From: Effusibacillus dendaii
GTDB lineage: Bacteria; Bacillota; Bacilli; Tumebacillales; Effusibacillaceae
Length of the DNA: 64,000 bases
Direction: 5' to 3'
NCBI RefSeq assembly: GCF_015097055.1
Contig: NZ_AP023366.1
Coordinates: 2,755,001-2,819,000, forward strand
The stretch's first letter is position 1, and every line of letters begins with the position of its first letter. This document shows, piece after piece, positions 9,297-19,089 of the stretch. The position numbers were made by a program, and so were the translations under genes. The notes beneath the pieces are model-generated. The model did no database searches. It saw only the letters and a program-made list of their open reading frames with translations, and was not told where the DNA came from.

Positions 9297-9812
9297 TTAT
9301 AGAACTTTCAAAGGAATTGGAGTTGTTTCATCCGGTTTGACCGGTAACGGACGAGTAACCGGCACGGTCAGAAGCATCGCGATTTCGTCACAGGTTAAAA
9401 ATTTGCTGCAGTTTACACAATCCTTCCATACTTTTTGCGGAAGGGTTTCTTTTTGTACGATTTGGAAGCCGCACTTTTGGAAGAATTCTACCTGATAAGT
9501 CAACGACAATATGCGCGGGATTCCTAACTGCTGCGATTCTTTTACCAGGATGGAGACCAGCTCGCGGCCAAGGCCCATCCCTTTTTTGTCGTGCGCAATT
9601 GCCAGCGAACGGATTTCAGACAAGTCTTGCCATAGAATATGCAATCCGCCAACACCAACGATACGCCCTTCCTCTTCCACGACTGTTAAAGATTGCAGGT
9701 TTTCGTATAGTGAAATACGCGGCCGTGGCAGCAGGAGTCCTTGATCCGCGTGGGACTGGATCAGTTCATAGATTGCCTCTGTGTCCGCCATTACGGCTTT
9801 GCGGAATTGCAT
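9297..9812 (-). CDS. GNAT acetyltransferase, N-acetylglutamate synthase-like
   Basis: The 171-residue protein is a single GNAT domain with the acetyl-CoA motif KKGMGLG (76-82). Its C-terminal part has QKVWKDCVNCSKFLTC with Cys132, Cys135 and Cys141, a feature I associate with short ArgA-like amino-acid acetyltransferases. Such enzymes make N-acetylglutamate, the first arginine intermediate, which fits its position between the two arginine operons. AGGAAG lies upstream of the start. Two weak ARG-box-like sites precede it. A different acyl acceptor remains possible. Confidence 0.72.
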   Translation of the reverse strand: MQFRKAVMADTEAIYELIQSHADQGLLLPRPRISLYENLQSLTVVEEEGRIVGVGGLHILWQDLSEIRSLAIAHDKKGMGLGRELVSILVKESQQLGIPRILSLTYQVEFFQKCGFQIVQKETLPQKVWKDCVNCSKFLTCDEIAMLLTVPVTRPLPVKPDETTPIPLKVL

Positions 9813-9826
9813 AGAACGTCACTTCC

Positions 9827-9862
9827 TAAATGAATATACAAAATCAAGTATAAGTATACATG
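9827..9862 (-). promoter_or_regulatory. Possible tandem ARG-box-like sites upstream of the acetyltransferase
   Basis: On the minus strand TGTAT-ACTT-ATACT and TGTAT-ATTC-ATTTA each miss the ARG-box core at two positions. Two overlapping TATACT words could serve as -10. The match is weak and is offered because the downstream gene is probably arginine-related. Confidence 0.3.
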
Positions 9863-10036
9863 CGGCAGCATGTCTCGTCTACTCGAAATTTGTCACGCTT
9901 CGGAAACGAGCAGGTTTTTGACACAGCCCAATTCTCTGTATACAGGCGGCAGTCCAGCCGTTTGAACGAAGTCTGACATATGATAAGGGTATGAACGGCT
10001 ATAGTGTAATATCGTGAAAAGAAAAGAGGGGATGGC

Positions 10037-10189
10037 ATGGTTCCGTACGGAGTCGGCAGAGCACCCGGCGGAGTGGCCGGGGCTCCCTGGGGATTTGGTG
10101 CTGGATGGTCCGCTTGGGCCATCGTGTTTCTGATTGCATTTGCCTTTTTCTTTGCATTCGCATGGGGGTGGGGAGGCTACTGGTGGTGA
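10037..10189 (+). CDS. Small YjcZ-like membrane protein, probably spore-associated
   Basis: Fifty residues: a Gly/Pro-rich start (VPYGVGRAPGGVAG), then one hydrophobic segment (AWAIVFLIAFAFFFAFAW) and a GWGGYWW tail. The layout of a glycine-rich leader with a single membrane helix is that of the YjcZ/SscA family of small sporulation proteins. The ATG follows GAGGGG with five bases spacing. A terminator lies at its stop codon. I infer expression in sporulation from the family; no clear sigma site was identified upstream. The stretch 9863-10036 holds nothing else I can support. Confidence 0.7.
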   Translation: MVPYGVGRAPGGVAGAPWGFGAGWSAWAIVFLIAFAFFFAFAWGWGGYWW

Positions 10190-10214
10190 GGCGGCTCTTG
10201 TGGTCGCCTTTTTT
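10189..10214 (+). terminator. Terminator after the YjcZ-like gene
   Basis: AGGCG pairs with CGCCT around an 11-base loop, followed by six T. The stem starts at the last base of the stop codon. Confidence 0.7.
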
Positions 10215-10335
10215 CGATTGGCAGGAAATTAAAAAATTATCCGCGATTCGCTAGGATATATCAACCCGATGGAGAATGTAGAATTAGAAAACTTCATATT
10301 GATCGTTAAGAGAGGGTAAAGGAGGGTATATAAGT

Positions 10336-11460
10336 ATGAAAATCAGAGCCGCCGTGCTGCACGAAATGAAACTGGAAGCTCCCTATGCAATCAGCCAACC
10401 GTTAAAAATTGAACAGTTGGAACTGGATGCTCCCAAGTATGGCGAGGTATTGGTGCAAATCAAAGCTACAGGTCTGTGCCATTCCGATCTTTCTGTTATC
10501 AACGGTTCGCGACCGCGGGTGATGCCCATGGCGCTTGGACATGAAGCAGCCGGGATTGTGGTAGAAACAGGCGAAGGGGTAACCGATCTGAAACCGGGTG
10601 ATCATGTTGTCTGTTCATTCGTACCAAGCTGCGGGCACTGTCTGCCTTGTCAGGAAGGACGTCCGGCGCTGTGCGAACCAGGCGCGCAAAGCAATACGGC
10701 TGGCACGTTGTTAAGCGGAGAACGCAGACTTCACGCTGGAAATCAGGAGATTCATCACCATTTAGGCGTCTCCGGTTTTGCCGAATATGCGGTTATCGCG
10801 CGCAATTCACTGGTTAAAGTAGATCCTGATGTTCCGTTTGAACAGGTGGCGTTGTTTGGTTGCGCCGTGATGACGGGAGTCGGAGCCGTGATCAACACGG
10901 CTCGTGTAGAAGCGGGCAGCACGGTGGCAGTGGTCGGTTTAGGCGGTGTTGGTTTGAGCGCTTTGCTGGGAGCGGTTGTAGCAGGTGCCCGGCGAATTGT
11001 GGCGGTTGATCTGAACCCGAATAAACTGGAACTGGCGAAGCAGTTGGGTGCCACCGACGTGTTTGATTCGCGTGACCCGGAAACGGTGCAGAAAATTCGT
11101 GCGGCCACCAACGGTGGTGTCGATTATGCATTTGAAACAGCGGGTGCAGTTCCTGCGATGCAAGTTGCCTACCAGATTACTCGCCGGGGAGGGACCACTG
11201 TCACGACCGGATTGCCTGATCCCAGCCATCAGTTTTCGTTTCCGCAGGTGACGTTAACGGCAGAGGAACGAACAATTAAAGGATCGTATGTCGGCAGTTG
11301 TGTTCCTTCCCGGGATATTCCGCGCTACATCGAACTTTTTAAACAGGGACGTCTGCCGGTAGACCGGATTTTGACAGGAACCGTTTCTTTGGAAGAGCTT
11401 AACGAAGGATTTGACCGTTTACATAAAGGCGAAGCATCCCGTATTGTGATGGTGCTGTAA
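10336..11460 (+). CDS. Zinc-dependent alcohol dehydrogenase
   Basis: The 374-residue MDR-family enzyme oxidises alcohols or reduces aldehydes with NAD(P). Catalytic zinc ligands appear as Cys48 (GLCHSDL) and His69-Glu70 (GHEAAG); the structural zinc site is Cys99, Cys102, Cys105, Cys113 (CGHCLPC...C). The Rossmann motif is GLGGVG near residue 200. The length and extended loop resemble class III-like (formaldehyde dehydrogenase-type) members. The start has AAAGGAGGG upstream. The gene has its own terminator and no operon partner; its substrate is unknown. Confidence 0.9.
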   Translation: MKIRAAVLHEMKLEAPYAISQPLKIEQLELDAPKYGEVLVQIKATGLCHSDLSVINGSRPRVMPMALGHEAAGIVVETGEGVTDLKPGDHVVCSFVPSCGHCLPCQEGRPALCEPGAQSNTAGTLLSGERRLHAGNQEIHHHLGVSGFAEYAVIARNSLVKVDPDVPFEQVALFGCAVMTGVGAVINTARVEAGSTVAVVGLGGVGLSALLGAVVAGARRIVAVDLNPNKLELAKQLGATDVFDSRDPETVQKIRAATNGGVDYAFETAGAVPAMQVAYQITRRGGTTVTTGLPDPSHQFSFPQVTLTAEERTIKGSYVGSCVPSRDIPRYIELFKQGRLPVDRILTGTVSLEELNEGFDRLHKGEASRIVMVL

Positions 11461-11509
11461 GCGATCTGACCGATCTGTGTTGCGCTCCCAATAAAAGGGT
11501 TTGTCGGGG

Positions 11510-11535
11510 CCTTGGCCGTTGGTGCCAAGGCTTTT
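11510..11535 (+). terminator. Terminator after the alcohol dehydrogenase gene
   Basis: CCTTGGC and GCCAAGG form a perfect 7-bp stem with a 7-base loop, followed by CTTTT. Confidence 0.8.
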
Positions 11536-11550
11536 CGCATCTTTCCGCAA

Positions 11551-11614
11551 ATGCGGTGCCTGTGCGTCCGCATAGCGGAAAACGTCCGTCAGCGAGATGC
11601 GGTGCCTGTGCGTC
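11551..11614 (+). repeat. 18-bp direct repeat upstream of the MFS exporter
   Basis: ATGCGGTGCCTGTGCGTC occurs at 11551-11568 and again at 11597-11614, start to start 46 bases. A reversed piece (GACAGGCAC) follows at about 11627, within a TTGACA word that might be a -35. The arrangement could be regulator sites for the exporter; the sequence does not prove it. Confidence 0.55.
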
Positions 11615-11704
11615 TGCTTCCGATTTGACAGGCACATCGAAGCAAGGCAAATTATGGTATCATAATAACTGTTATTCAGGAAAAAGGAACGGAGGGAATC
11701 ACAA

Positions 11705-13219
11705 TTGGAGCGAGCGCAGCAGGGTGCCATAAATCAACAGAAGGCAACCCGACGTGGACTGGTACTCGGCGCGGTGATGTTAGCCATGTTTATGGCCGCC
11801 ATTGAGGGTACGATTGTTTCAACCGCGATGCCGAGCATTGTGGCGGAGTTGGGAGGCTTTTCCTTATTTAGCTGGGTATTTTCCTCGTTTTTATTGATGC
11901 AGGCCATTTCGGTTCCGATTTACGGCAAGCTGTCCGATCTATTTGGCAGGAAGCCGGTTTTTACGGCAGGGGTGATCATTTTTCTGATTGGGTCTCTTTT
12001 GTGCGGAATGGCTAAATCGATGACCGCCCTGATTGTTTTCCGTCTTCTGCAAGGTTTGGGAGCAGGGGCGGTGCAGCCGATCGCGACGACGATTGTCGGC
12101 GATATCTATACCATGGAGGAACGCGCCAAGATTCAAGGCTATCTGTCCAGCGTATGGGGCATTTCTTCCGTTATTGGACCGACATTGGGCGGTGTTTTTG
12201 TACAGTACATAAACTGGTCCTGGGTGTTTTGGATCAATCTTCCGATTGGAATTGCAGCAATTGCCGGAATCCATCTGTTTTTGCATGAAGGGGTGGAGAA
12301 AAAAAGCCATAAGATCGACTATCTTGGCTCCGCCTTGCTGCTGATTTCGATCAGTTCGTTGATGGTGGTCCTGATACAGGGCGGTGTTACCTGGGCGTGG
12401 ACATCGACGCAAGTCCTGCTTTTACTGCTTCTGTTCGTCGTGGGACTGCTTCTGTTCTTATGGCAGGAACGGCGGGCGGTAGAACCGCTGATGCCGATTG
12501 GAATCTGGAAAAATAGGCTGATTGCCGTATCGAACCTGGCTTCCCTTACAACCGGTGCCGTAATGATGGGAGTATCCTCGTTTTTGCCGACGTTTGTACA
12601 AGGGGTGATGGAGCGTCCGCCGACCATTGCCGGTTTTACATTGGGTATGATGTCAGTCGGCTGGCCACTGGCTTCTACGGTTGGCGGCCGGTTGATGATT
12701 CGATTGGGTTCTCGCAGCGTTGCGTTGGCTGGTGGCGTTGCCTTGTTAATTGGGTCCGCCTTTTTTGTCACGCTGCAGCCGCAGTATGGCCCCGTTTGGG
12801 CAGCAGTCGGTTCGTTTTTCGTTGGGGTCGGGATGGGGCTGGCGACGACCACATTTATCGTCTCGATTCAAAGCAGCGTGGATTGGCAGACACGGGGTGT
12901 GGCGACCGCGTCCAATATGTTTATGCGAATTTTGGGCAGTACGGTAGGCGCGTCGCTGTTGGCCGGGATTTTAAATATTCGGATGCATTCGTATTTGCAG
13001 GCGCAGGGGAAAAACTTGGATGTGCCGCTTGACTTGGACGTCACAAATTCCCTCTTGGACCCTGCCAAACGGGAGGCGCTTCCGGCAGAAGTGCTTACAT
13101 TGCTGCAAGACGGGTTAACCGTCTCGCTGCATAGTGTTTATTGGGGAGTTATGATTTTGACTCTGCTCAGTTTCCTCCTGATTCTATTCTTGCCAAAAAA
13201 CGAGCGTCAGGAAGCGTAA
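11705..13219 (+). CDS. DHA2-family (EmrB/QacA-type) multidrug MFS transporter
   Basis: The 504-residue protein has about 14 hydrophobic segments and the DHA2 signatures: a TSS1 start (GAVMLAMFMAAIEGTIVSTAMP), GKLSDLFGRKPV after TM2, RLLQGLGAGAVQP and the motif-C-like SVWGISSVIGPTLGG. It should export drugs or other small molecules with proton antiport. The TTG start follows GGAGGG. Upstream are paired direct repeats, but no TetR or MarR regulator gene adjoins it. A terminator at 13263 closes the unit. Confidence 0.88.
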   Translation: MERAQQGAINQQKATRRGLVLGAVMLAMFMAAIEGTIVSTAMPSIVAELGGFSLFSWVFSSFLLMQAISVPIYGKLSDLFGRKPVFTAGVIIFLIGSLLCGMAKSMTALIVFRLLQGLGAGAVQPIATTIVGDIYTMEERAKIQGYLSSVWGISSVIGPTLGGVFVQYINWSWVFWINLPIGIAAIAGIHLFLHEGVEKKSHKIDYLGSALLLISISSLMVVLIQGGVTWAWTSTQVLLLLLLFVVGLLLFLWQERRAVEPLMPIGIWKNRLIAVSNLASLTTGAVMMGVSSFLPTFVQGVMERPPTIAGFTLGMMSVGWPLASTVGGRLMIRLGSRSVALAGGVALLIGSAFFVTLQPQYGPVWAAVGSFFVGVGMGLATTTFIVSIQSSVDWQTRGVATASNMFMRILGSTVGASLLAGILNIRMHSYLQAQGKNLDVPLDLDVTNSLLDPAKREALPAEVLTLLQDGLTVSLHSVYWGVMILTLLSFLLILFLPKNERQEA

Positions 13220-13262
13220 CCGCTGATAAGAAAACGAATCGAAAAGCCAGTCATGCAACCGG

Positions 13263-13292
13263 GATGCCTTGCAAACAGGGCATCTTTTTTTC
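13263..13292 (+). terminator. Terminator after the MFS exporter
   Basis: GATGCC and GGCATC form a 6-bp stem around a 10-base loop, followed by a run of eight T. Confidence 0.85.
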
Positions 13293-13331
13293 GCGCAAAA
13301 AATACAAACGCCCAAAAACAGAAAATGCATT

Positions 13332-13450
13332 AAAAACAAAAAAGGCCCGCGCGGCCTTAAGATGAAATGCCCTTGAAAGGGACCATCTATATCAACGCTC
13401 CGTCCCCCTGTCTATGCACCTCCGTATGGGTTGGAGCGGTGTTTTAAGGT
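13332..13450 (-). ncRNA. Candidate structured small RNA
   Basis: The 380-base space 13220-13601 has no gene, but its middle folds well. CGCTCC (13396-13401) pairs with GGAGCG (13433-13438), enclosing an inner CCC/GGG and ATGC/GTAT stem whose loop is ACCTCC on plus, GGAGGT on minus. A second hairpin lies at 13361-13387 (GATG/CATC outside, CCCT/AGGG inside). On the minus strand the series ends with AAGGCC-GCGCG-GGCCTT and a broken U run, a good terminator, so the RNA probably runs leftward. A weak TATAGT lies at 13462-13457. No known family was recognised. Confidence 0.4.
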
Positions 13451-13506
13451 AATTGCACTATATGCAGGGTGTTCAGGAAAGGTTCATGCGTCAAGGTGAA
13501 AAAAAC

Positions 13507-13564
13507 ATTGCAAAATTATGCATTGCTACGTATAATAATTCGAGGAGCTGCATTTATATACAAT
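13507..13564 (+). promoter_or_regulatory. carAB-argFGH promoter with two ARG boxes
   Basis: The promoter is TTGCAA (13508-13513), 17 bases, TATAAT (13531-13536). One ARG box (13507-13524, core TGCAA-AATT-ATGCA, one core mismatch) covers the -35. The second (13547-13564, core TGCAT-TTAT-ATACA, perfect core) lies just downstream of the start point. The boxes are 40 bp centre to centre, about four helical turns, which would let ArgR bind both on one face. Confidence 0.87.
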
Positions 13565-13601
13565 GTAGAAAAAAGTTGACATCATGGGAGGGGGAACCGG
13601 G

Positions 13602-14705
13602 ATGCAGGAAAAGGGCTATTTGATCCTTGAGAGCGGGCATATTTTTGAAGGAAAAATCATTGGCCGCCCGGTCCGAGGATATGGAGAAGTTGTGTTTCAT
13701 ACCGGTATGACGGGATATCAGGAAATTTTGACGGACCCTTCCTATACGGAACAGATTGTGGTCATGACATATCCATTGATCGGAAATTATGGAATCAATT
13801 CCGACGATTTTGAATCGCGTAAGCCGTGGTTGTCAGGGTTTGTTACGGCAGAATCGTGTGACGAGCCGAGCCATTGGCAGAGCGATCGGACGCTTTTCGA
13901 CTACTTGCAGGAAAATGGAATTGTCGGTTTGACGGAAGTCGATACAAGAGCGATTGTTCGGCTGATTCGCGATAAAGGATCATTGAAAGGCTGGATTGTG
14001 CCGGCGGAAACAGCGGAAGTGCCGGATGCGAAACAGTTTGATTTTTCGCTGCCTTTGCAGGGGCATGTGCAGAAAGCAACCACGCCTGAAATGTACCAGG
14101 CATCTATCGCAGGGCGTTACCATGTGGTTGTGATGGATTTTGGAGCGAAAACAAATATTATTCAGTCGGTTGTAGATCTGGGATGCAAGGTGACGGTGGT
14201 ACCGGCCCGCACCTCGTTTAACAAAATCCAGGAATTGCAGCCGGATGGCATTGTGTTGTCAAACGGGCCTGGCGATCCGACCGAGTGTACGGATATTTTG
14301 CCGACCATCCGCAAACTGGCGGAAACGTACCCGCTGATGGGGATCTGTTTGGGACATCAGTTGTTGTCGCTTGCGTTTGGCGCCAGCACGGGGAAAATGC
14401 TGTTCGGTCATCGGGGATCCAACCATCCTGTGAAAGATTTGACTACCGGGCAGATTTGGATTACTTCGCAAAACCATGGATATGCGGTGCTTGATGAGAA
14501 CTTCCCGGACGCGTTGGAAGTGACCCATATTCATGTGAACGACGGTTCGATTGAAGGGGTACGTGTAAAAGGCCTGCCTGCTTTTTCCGTGCAGTTCCAT
14601 CCGGAAGCCTGTCCGGGACCGCGCGATTCGGAAGAACTGTTTATGAAATTCATGCAGCTTATGGCGGAACAGGGGGAGCATTATCTTGCACTCGTCGGCA
14701 AATAA
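13602..14705 (+). CDS. carA: Carbamoyl-phosphate synthase small (glutaminase) subunit
   Basis: CarA hydrolyses glutamine and channels ammonia to CarB for carbamoyl-phosphate synthesis. The 367-residue protein has the class I amidotransferase triad: Cys249 in GICLGHQ, and His333/Glu335 in HPEA. The ATG at 13602 follows GGAGGGGG with seven bases spacing; an in-frame ATG at 13584 lies before that site. It heads an operon with argF, G and H, so this copy should serve arginine synthesis. Its end overlaps carB. Confidence 0.96.
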   Translation: MQEKGYLILESGHIFEGKIIGRPVRGYGEVVFHTGMTGYQEILTDPSYTEQIVVMTYPLIGNYGINSDDFESRKPWLSGFVTAESCDEPSHWQSDRTLFDYLQENGIVGLTEVDTRAIVRLIRDKGSLKGWIVPAETAEVPDAKQFDFSLPLQGHVQKATTPEMYQASIAGRYHVVVMDFGAKTNIIQSVVDLGCKVTVVPARTSFNKIQELQPDGIVLSNGPGDPTECTDILPTIRKLAETYPLMGICLGHQLLSLAFGASTGKMLFGHRGSNHPVKDLTTGQIWITSQNHGYAVLDENFPDALEVTHIHVNDGSIEGVRVKGLPAFSVQFHPEACPGPRDSEELFMKFMQLMAEQGEHYLALVGK

Positions 14706-17700
14706 CACAGCAAAGGTGTCAAATATACAGCCTTCAGATACGATTCTTGTAATTGGATCCGGGCCGATTGTGATCGGCCAAGCGGCGGAGTTTGATTATG
14801 CCGGAACGCAAGCTTGCAAGGCGTTGCGGGAAGAAGGATATCGTGTCGTACTGGTGAACTCCAACCCGGCCACGATCATGACCGATTTGGATGTGGCGGA
14901 TGTTGTCTATATTGAACCGCTAAACGTCGCTTCGTTGGCACGTATTATTGAAAAAGAGCGGCCGCATGGGTTGCTGGCGACGCTCGGCGGTCAGACCGGT
15001 TTGAACCTGGCAGTCGATCTGCATGAAGCGGGCGTGCTGGACCAATTCGGAGTCAAACTGCTCGGCACTCAGTTGGAATCGATCAAACAGGCGGAAGATC
15101 GCCAGCTTTTTAAGGATTTAATGTATTCGATCAAACAGCCGATTCCGGAGTCCAAAGTGGTTGAATCGCTGCAGGAAGGGTTAGATTTTGTCGAAAAAAT
15201 CGGTCTGCCGGTGATTATCCGTCCTGCGTATACACTGGGCGGAACGGGTGGCGGCATCGCGGAGACAATCGAGGAATTCAAATCGATCGCGACACGCGGG
15301 CTGAAGCAGAGCCCGATCAGCCAGATTCTGGTGGAACGAAGCATCAAAGGATGGAAAGAAATCGAGTATGAAGTGATGCGTGATGCGGCAGATACCTGCA
15401 TTACCATCTGTAATATGGAAAACATCGATCCGGTGGGCGTACATACGGGTGACAGCATCGTCGTGGCCCCGTCCCAGACGTTGACCGATCAGGAATATCA
15501 GATGCTGCGTACGGCGGCGGTAGACATCATTCGGGCCCTGAAAATCGAAGGCGGCTGCAACGTGCAGTTTGCGCTGCATCCGACCAGCCGCGAATACTGC
15601 GTGATTGAAGTGAATCCGCGCGTTTCCCGTTCGTCTGCGCTGGCATCCAAAGCGACCGGTTATCCGATTGCCAAAATGGCGGCGAAAATCGCGGTCGGCA
15701 AACGGCTGGATGAAATTTTGAACCCGGTCACCGGCAAAACATACGCTTCCTTTGAACCGGCGCTCGATTATGTGGTGGTGAAAATCCCGCGCTGGCCGTT
15801 TGACAAGTTTCCGACCGCCGACCGGACGCTAGGTACACAAATGAAAGCGACCGGCGAAGTGATGGCGCTTGAACGTTCGTTTGAAGCGGCACTGCAAAAA
15901 GCGCTCCGTTCGCTTGAAATCGGTCTGGACGGACTTGCGTTAAAAGGCGTCGATCAGTTGACGGATGTGGAAGTCGAGCGGATTCTGGCCAAGGAACCGG
16001 ATGACCGCCGGCTGTTTGCTTTGGCGGAAGCGTTGCGGCGCGGTTGGGCTCCGCAGCAGATCTGTGAGCTGACAGGCATCGATCCGTTTTTTGTCAGCAA
16101 GTTAGCGAAACTGATACGGTTTGAACAACAACTGGAGGCGACCGGGCGAGAGCAACAGTCTGTCTCCTTGCCGCGAGACCTCCTGCTGCAGGCGAAGAAA
16201 CTCGGTTTCTCCGATGACCGGATCGCACGCCTGACGGGGGTGACGGGCAACCAAATTCGGGCGCAACGTTTGGCGCAAGGAATTGTACCTTCCTATCTGT
16301 TGGTGGATACATGTGCGGCCGAATTTGAATCGGCGACCCCGTATTATTATTCGACCTATCGCAGCCAGGACGAAGTGGTCCCCTCCACTCGGAAAAAGGC
16401 GCTGGTGGTCGGCTCGGGACCGATCCGGATCGGGCAGGGCATCGAGTTCGACTATTGTTCGGTGCATGCTGTGTGGGCGTTGAAACGGCTGGGATACGAG
16501 ACGGTTATTATCAACAACAATCCGGAAACGGTATCGACCGATTTTGATACGGCGGATCGTCTGTATTTTGAACCGCTGACACTGGAAGATGTATTGAATG
16601 TGATTGAAAAAGAGGGTGTGGAACGTGTGTTTGTCCAGTACGGCGGACAAACGGCGATCAACCTGGCTGTAAAACTGGAACAGGCGCTGGCCGGAACCGG
16701 TGTACAGATCGCCGGCACCTCATTGCAAGCGATTGACCGGGCGGAAGACCGGGATGCGTTCCGACGCTTCTTGCTGGAACAAAACATTCCGCAAAGCGAC
16801 GGGGGCACCGCGCATGACGTGGAAGGCGCCGTAAAAGTGGCAACCGCGCTCGGGTATCCGGTGATCGTTCGTCCGTCCTACGTAATTGGCGGTCGAGCCA
16901 TGGCGGTGGTTCACAATGAAACGGAACTGCGGGATTATATGCGGGCAGCGGTCGATGTCAATCCGGAACACCCGATTTTGATCGACCAGTACCTGGCTGG
17001 CAAAGAGGTGGAAGTTGACGCGGTCTGTGACGGGGAGAACGCGCTGATTCCCGGCATTTTTGAACATATTGAGCGGGCGGGTGTTCATTCCGGCGATTCG
17101 ATGGCGGTTTATCCGCCGCAAACGTTGTCGGCTGAAGAAATTCAGACGATTGTGGACTATACGCAAAAAATCGCCCTTCACTTGCCGGTGGTCGGACTTG
17201 TCAATATTCAGTTTGTGATCTACGAAGGCCATGTGTATGTGCTGGAAGTGAACCCTCGTGCGTCGCGTACGGTGCCGATTATTTCGAAAGTGACCGGCAT
17301 TCCGCTGATTGAGCTGTCTGTGCGGTTATCGCTGGGGGAACGGCTGGTGAACAGCGGATACGGAACCGGTCTCGCCCAAAACCAGCCCTATGTAGTAGTC
17401 AAAGCACCCGTATTTTCGTTCGGAAAAATCACCGGATTCGATATTCATCTTGGACCGGAAATGAAATCGACCGGCGAAGTGCTCGGAATCGGGGACGGTT
17501 ATATCCAGGCTGTGACGAACGCGTTTGCGGGTGTGGGAATCGGATTGCAGCCGGGCGGTTTGTTTTGTGCCATCACCGAACGGGAAAAGCAGGCAGCCGT
17601 TCCGCTGCTCAAGCGGTTTGCTGAACTGGGGTATACATTGTATGCAACGCCGCAGACAGCTCAATCGCTGGCGCAAAACGGCGTGCAGAACATCCAGCGG

Positions 17701-17943
17701 GTGGAGAAACAACAGGACGAAATCGAGCAGCTGCTTAAGTCGGGCAAAATCCGGCTGGTGTTGAACATCCCGACGCGCGGACAGAATCCCGAGCGGCTGG
17801 GGTTCTGGCTGAGACGGTTCAGCGTGGAAACGCGCATACCCTGTCTGACATCGCTCGATACGGCACAAGCGCTGCTGCAGGCGGTGGAACATCAAACACA
17901 GCCGCAGCCAAGGCCGCTGTCACCGGTACAACAGGTTGTTTAA
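14686..17943 (+). CDS. carB: Carbamoyl-phosphate synthase large subunit
   Basis: CarB uses bicarbonate, two ATP and ammonia from CarA. The 1085 residues show the duplicated ATP-grasp plan: [17 protein letters not shown] in the first half and [17 protein letters not shown] in the second, an oligomerisation domain between, and a C-terminal MGS-like allosteric domain. The TTG start lies within carA, 20 bases before its end, preceded by GGGGGAG. The low-complexity Gln/Pro tail is not part of the core fold. Expect translational coupling with carA. Confidence 0.97.
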   Translation: MHSSANNTAKVSNIQPSDTILVIGSGPIVIGQAAEFDYAGTQACKALREEGYRVVLVNSNPATIMTDLDVADVVYIEPLNVASLARIIEKERPHGLLATLGGQTGLNLAVDLHEAGVLDQFGVKLLGTQLESIKQAEDRQLFKDLMYSIKQPIPESKVVESLQEGLDFVEKIGLPVIIRPAYTLGGTGGGIAETIEEFKSIATRGLKQSPISQILVERSIKGWKEIEYEVMRDAADTCITICNMENIDPVGVHTGDSIVVAPSQTLTDQEYQMLRTAAVDIIRALKIEGGCNVQFALHPTSREYCVIEVNPRVSRSSALASKATGYPIAKMAAKIAVGKRLDEILNPVTGKTYASFEPALDYVVVKIPRWPFDKFPTADRTLGTQMKATGEVMALERSFEAALQKALRSLEIGLDGLALKGVDQLTDVEVERILAKEPDDRRLFALAEALRRGWAPQQICELTGIDPFFVSKLAKLIRFEQQLEATGREQQSVSLPRDLLLQAKKLGFSDDRIARLTGVTGNQIRAQRLAQGIVPSYLLVDTCAAEFESATPYYYSTYRSQDEVVPSTRKKALVVGSGPIRIGQGIEFDYCSVHAVWALKRLGYETVIINNNPETVSTDFDTADRLYFEPLTLEDVLNVIEKEGVERVFVQYGGQTAINLAVKLEQALAGTGVQIAGTSLQAIDRAEDRDAFRRFLLEQNIPQSDGGTAHDVEGAVKVATALGYPVIVRPSYVIGGRAMAVVHNETELRDYMRAAVDVNPEHPILIDQYLAGKEVEVDAVCDGENALIPGIFEHIERAGVHSGDSMAVYPPQTLSAEEIQTIVDYTQKIALHLPVVGLVNIQFVIYEGHVYVLEVNPRASRTVPIISKVTGIPLIELSVRLSLGERLVNSGYGTGLAQNQPYVVVKAPVFSFGKITGFDIHLGPEMKSTGEVLGIGDGYIQAVTNAFAGVGIGLQPGGLFCAITEREKQAAVPLLKRFAELGYTLYATPQTAQSLAQNGVQNIQRVEKQQDEIEQLLKSGKIRLVLNIPTRGQNPERLGFWLRRFSVETRIPCLTSLDTAQALLQAVEHQTQPQPRPLSPVQQVV

Positions 17944-17985
17944 CGGGAAAGGAAACTTGACTTTTACGGGGGAGGAGCCATCTGC

Positions 17986-18948
17986 ATGACTAATTCAACT
18001 GTCGTGAGCGGGTTACAAGCAGGGTTGAAGGGACGCGACTTTATCGATTTTACTGATTATACGCCGGACGAATTGCAATACTTGATCAAACTGGCAGAGG
18101 AAATCAAACACAAACAAAAAAGTGGGGAAGTGTACCATCCGCTGGCAGGCAAGACGTTGGGCATGTTTTTCACGAAAGCGTCGACCCGAACGCGGGTATC
18201 GTTTGAAGTCGGCATGTTCCAATTGGGCGGCCACGCGCTTTTTCTGTCGGGTAACGACACGCAGATTGGCCGGGGAGAACCGATTCCCGATACGGCGCAG
18301 GTGATGTCCCGCTATGTGGACGGCATCATGATCCGCACGTTCTCGCATGAGAATGTGCGGGAATTGGCCGAATACGCGACCGTTCCGGTGGTTAACGCAT
18401 TGACGGATTTGCACCATCCCTGCCAGGTGATGGCGGACATCCTGACATTAAAAGAACATAAGGGCCGTTTGGAAGGATTGACTGTCGCGTACGTGGGGGA
18501 CGGCAACAACATGGCCAACTCCTGGATTCAGGCGGCTCCGAAATTTGGCTTGCATATGCGGGTGGCAACACCGCCGGGGTATGAATGTGATGCCGCAGTT
18601 GTAGAGGAAGCAAAACAGTTGGCACAGCAATTCGGGACCGAGCTGATGTTGACAAATGACCCGGTTGCAGCGGTCAAAAATGCCGACTTGATTTATACGG
18701 ATGTCTGGGCCAGCATGGGACAGGAAGCGGAACAGGCGGAACGGGTCAGGAAGTTTGCCGATTTTCAGGTGAATGAAGCGCTCGCCCAACATGCAAAATC
18801 GGATTTTCTGTTTATGCATTGTCTGCCTGCCCATCGCGGTGAAGAAGTGTCGGCAGGGGTGATTGACGGACCGCACTCGGTGATTTTTGATGAGGCGGAG
18901 AACCGTCTGCATGTGCAAAAAGCGATCCTGGTAGCAACAATGGCGTAA
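17986..18948 (+). CDS. argF: Ornithine carbamoyltransferase
   Basis: ArgF joins carbamoyl phosphate, made by the upstream carAB, to ornithine to give citrulline. The 320 residues contain the carbamoyl-phosphate motif STRTR, the HPCQ motif, and HCLPAHRGEEV near the C terminus, which separates anabolic ornithine from aspartate transcarbamoylases. GGGGGAGGAG lies upstream of the ATG. It is followed by a 141-base spacer carrying a TGCAAAA/TTTTGCA inverted repeat before argG. Confidence 0.96.
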   Translation: MTNSTVVSGLQAGLKGRDFIDFTDYTPDELQYLIKLAEEIKHKQKSGEVYHPLAGKTLGMFFTKASTRTRVSFEVGMFQLGGHALFLSGNDTQIGRGEPIPDTAQVMSRYVDGIMIRTFSHENVRELAEYATVPVVNALTDLHHPCQVMADILTLKEHKGRLEGLTVAYVGDGNNMANSWIQAAPKFGLHMRVATPPGYECDAAVVEEAKQLAQQFGTELMLTNDPVAAVKNADLIYTDVWASMGQEAEQAERVRKFADFQVNEALAQHAKSDFLFMHCLPAHRGEEVSAGVIDGPHSVIFDEAENRLHVQKAILVATMA

Positions 18949-19089
18949 GATTTCAATGGCGTAAAACTGCAACGGTGCAAAAATCCAAATATGTTTTGCA
19001 AACGGCTGTGTGTTTCTTTATATTCAAAGAGGATGATGTTTCCGTTTCGGCGGCAAACGGGATCTGATGATGGAATGGAGCGGGGAAAG

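Noticed and set aside
11505-11640. Short repeats considered as a CRISPR array
   Set aside because: Only two copies with unequal surroundings and no cas genes.
16102-17895. Several minus-strand frames of 100-190 codons opposite carB
   Set aside because: They are antisense shadows of a highly conserved gene and show no coding signature.
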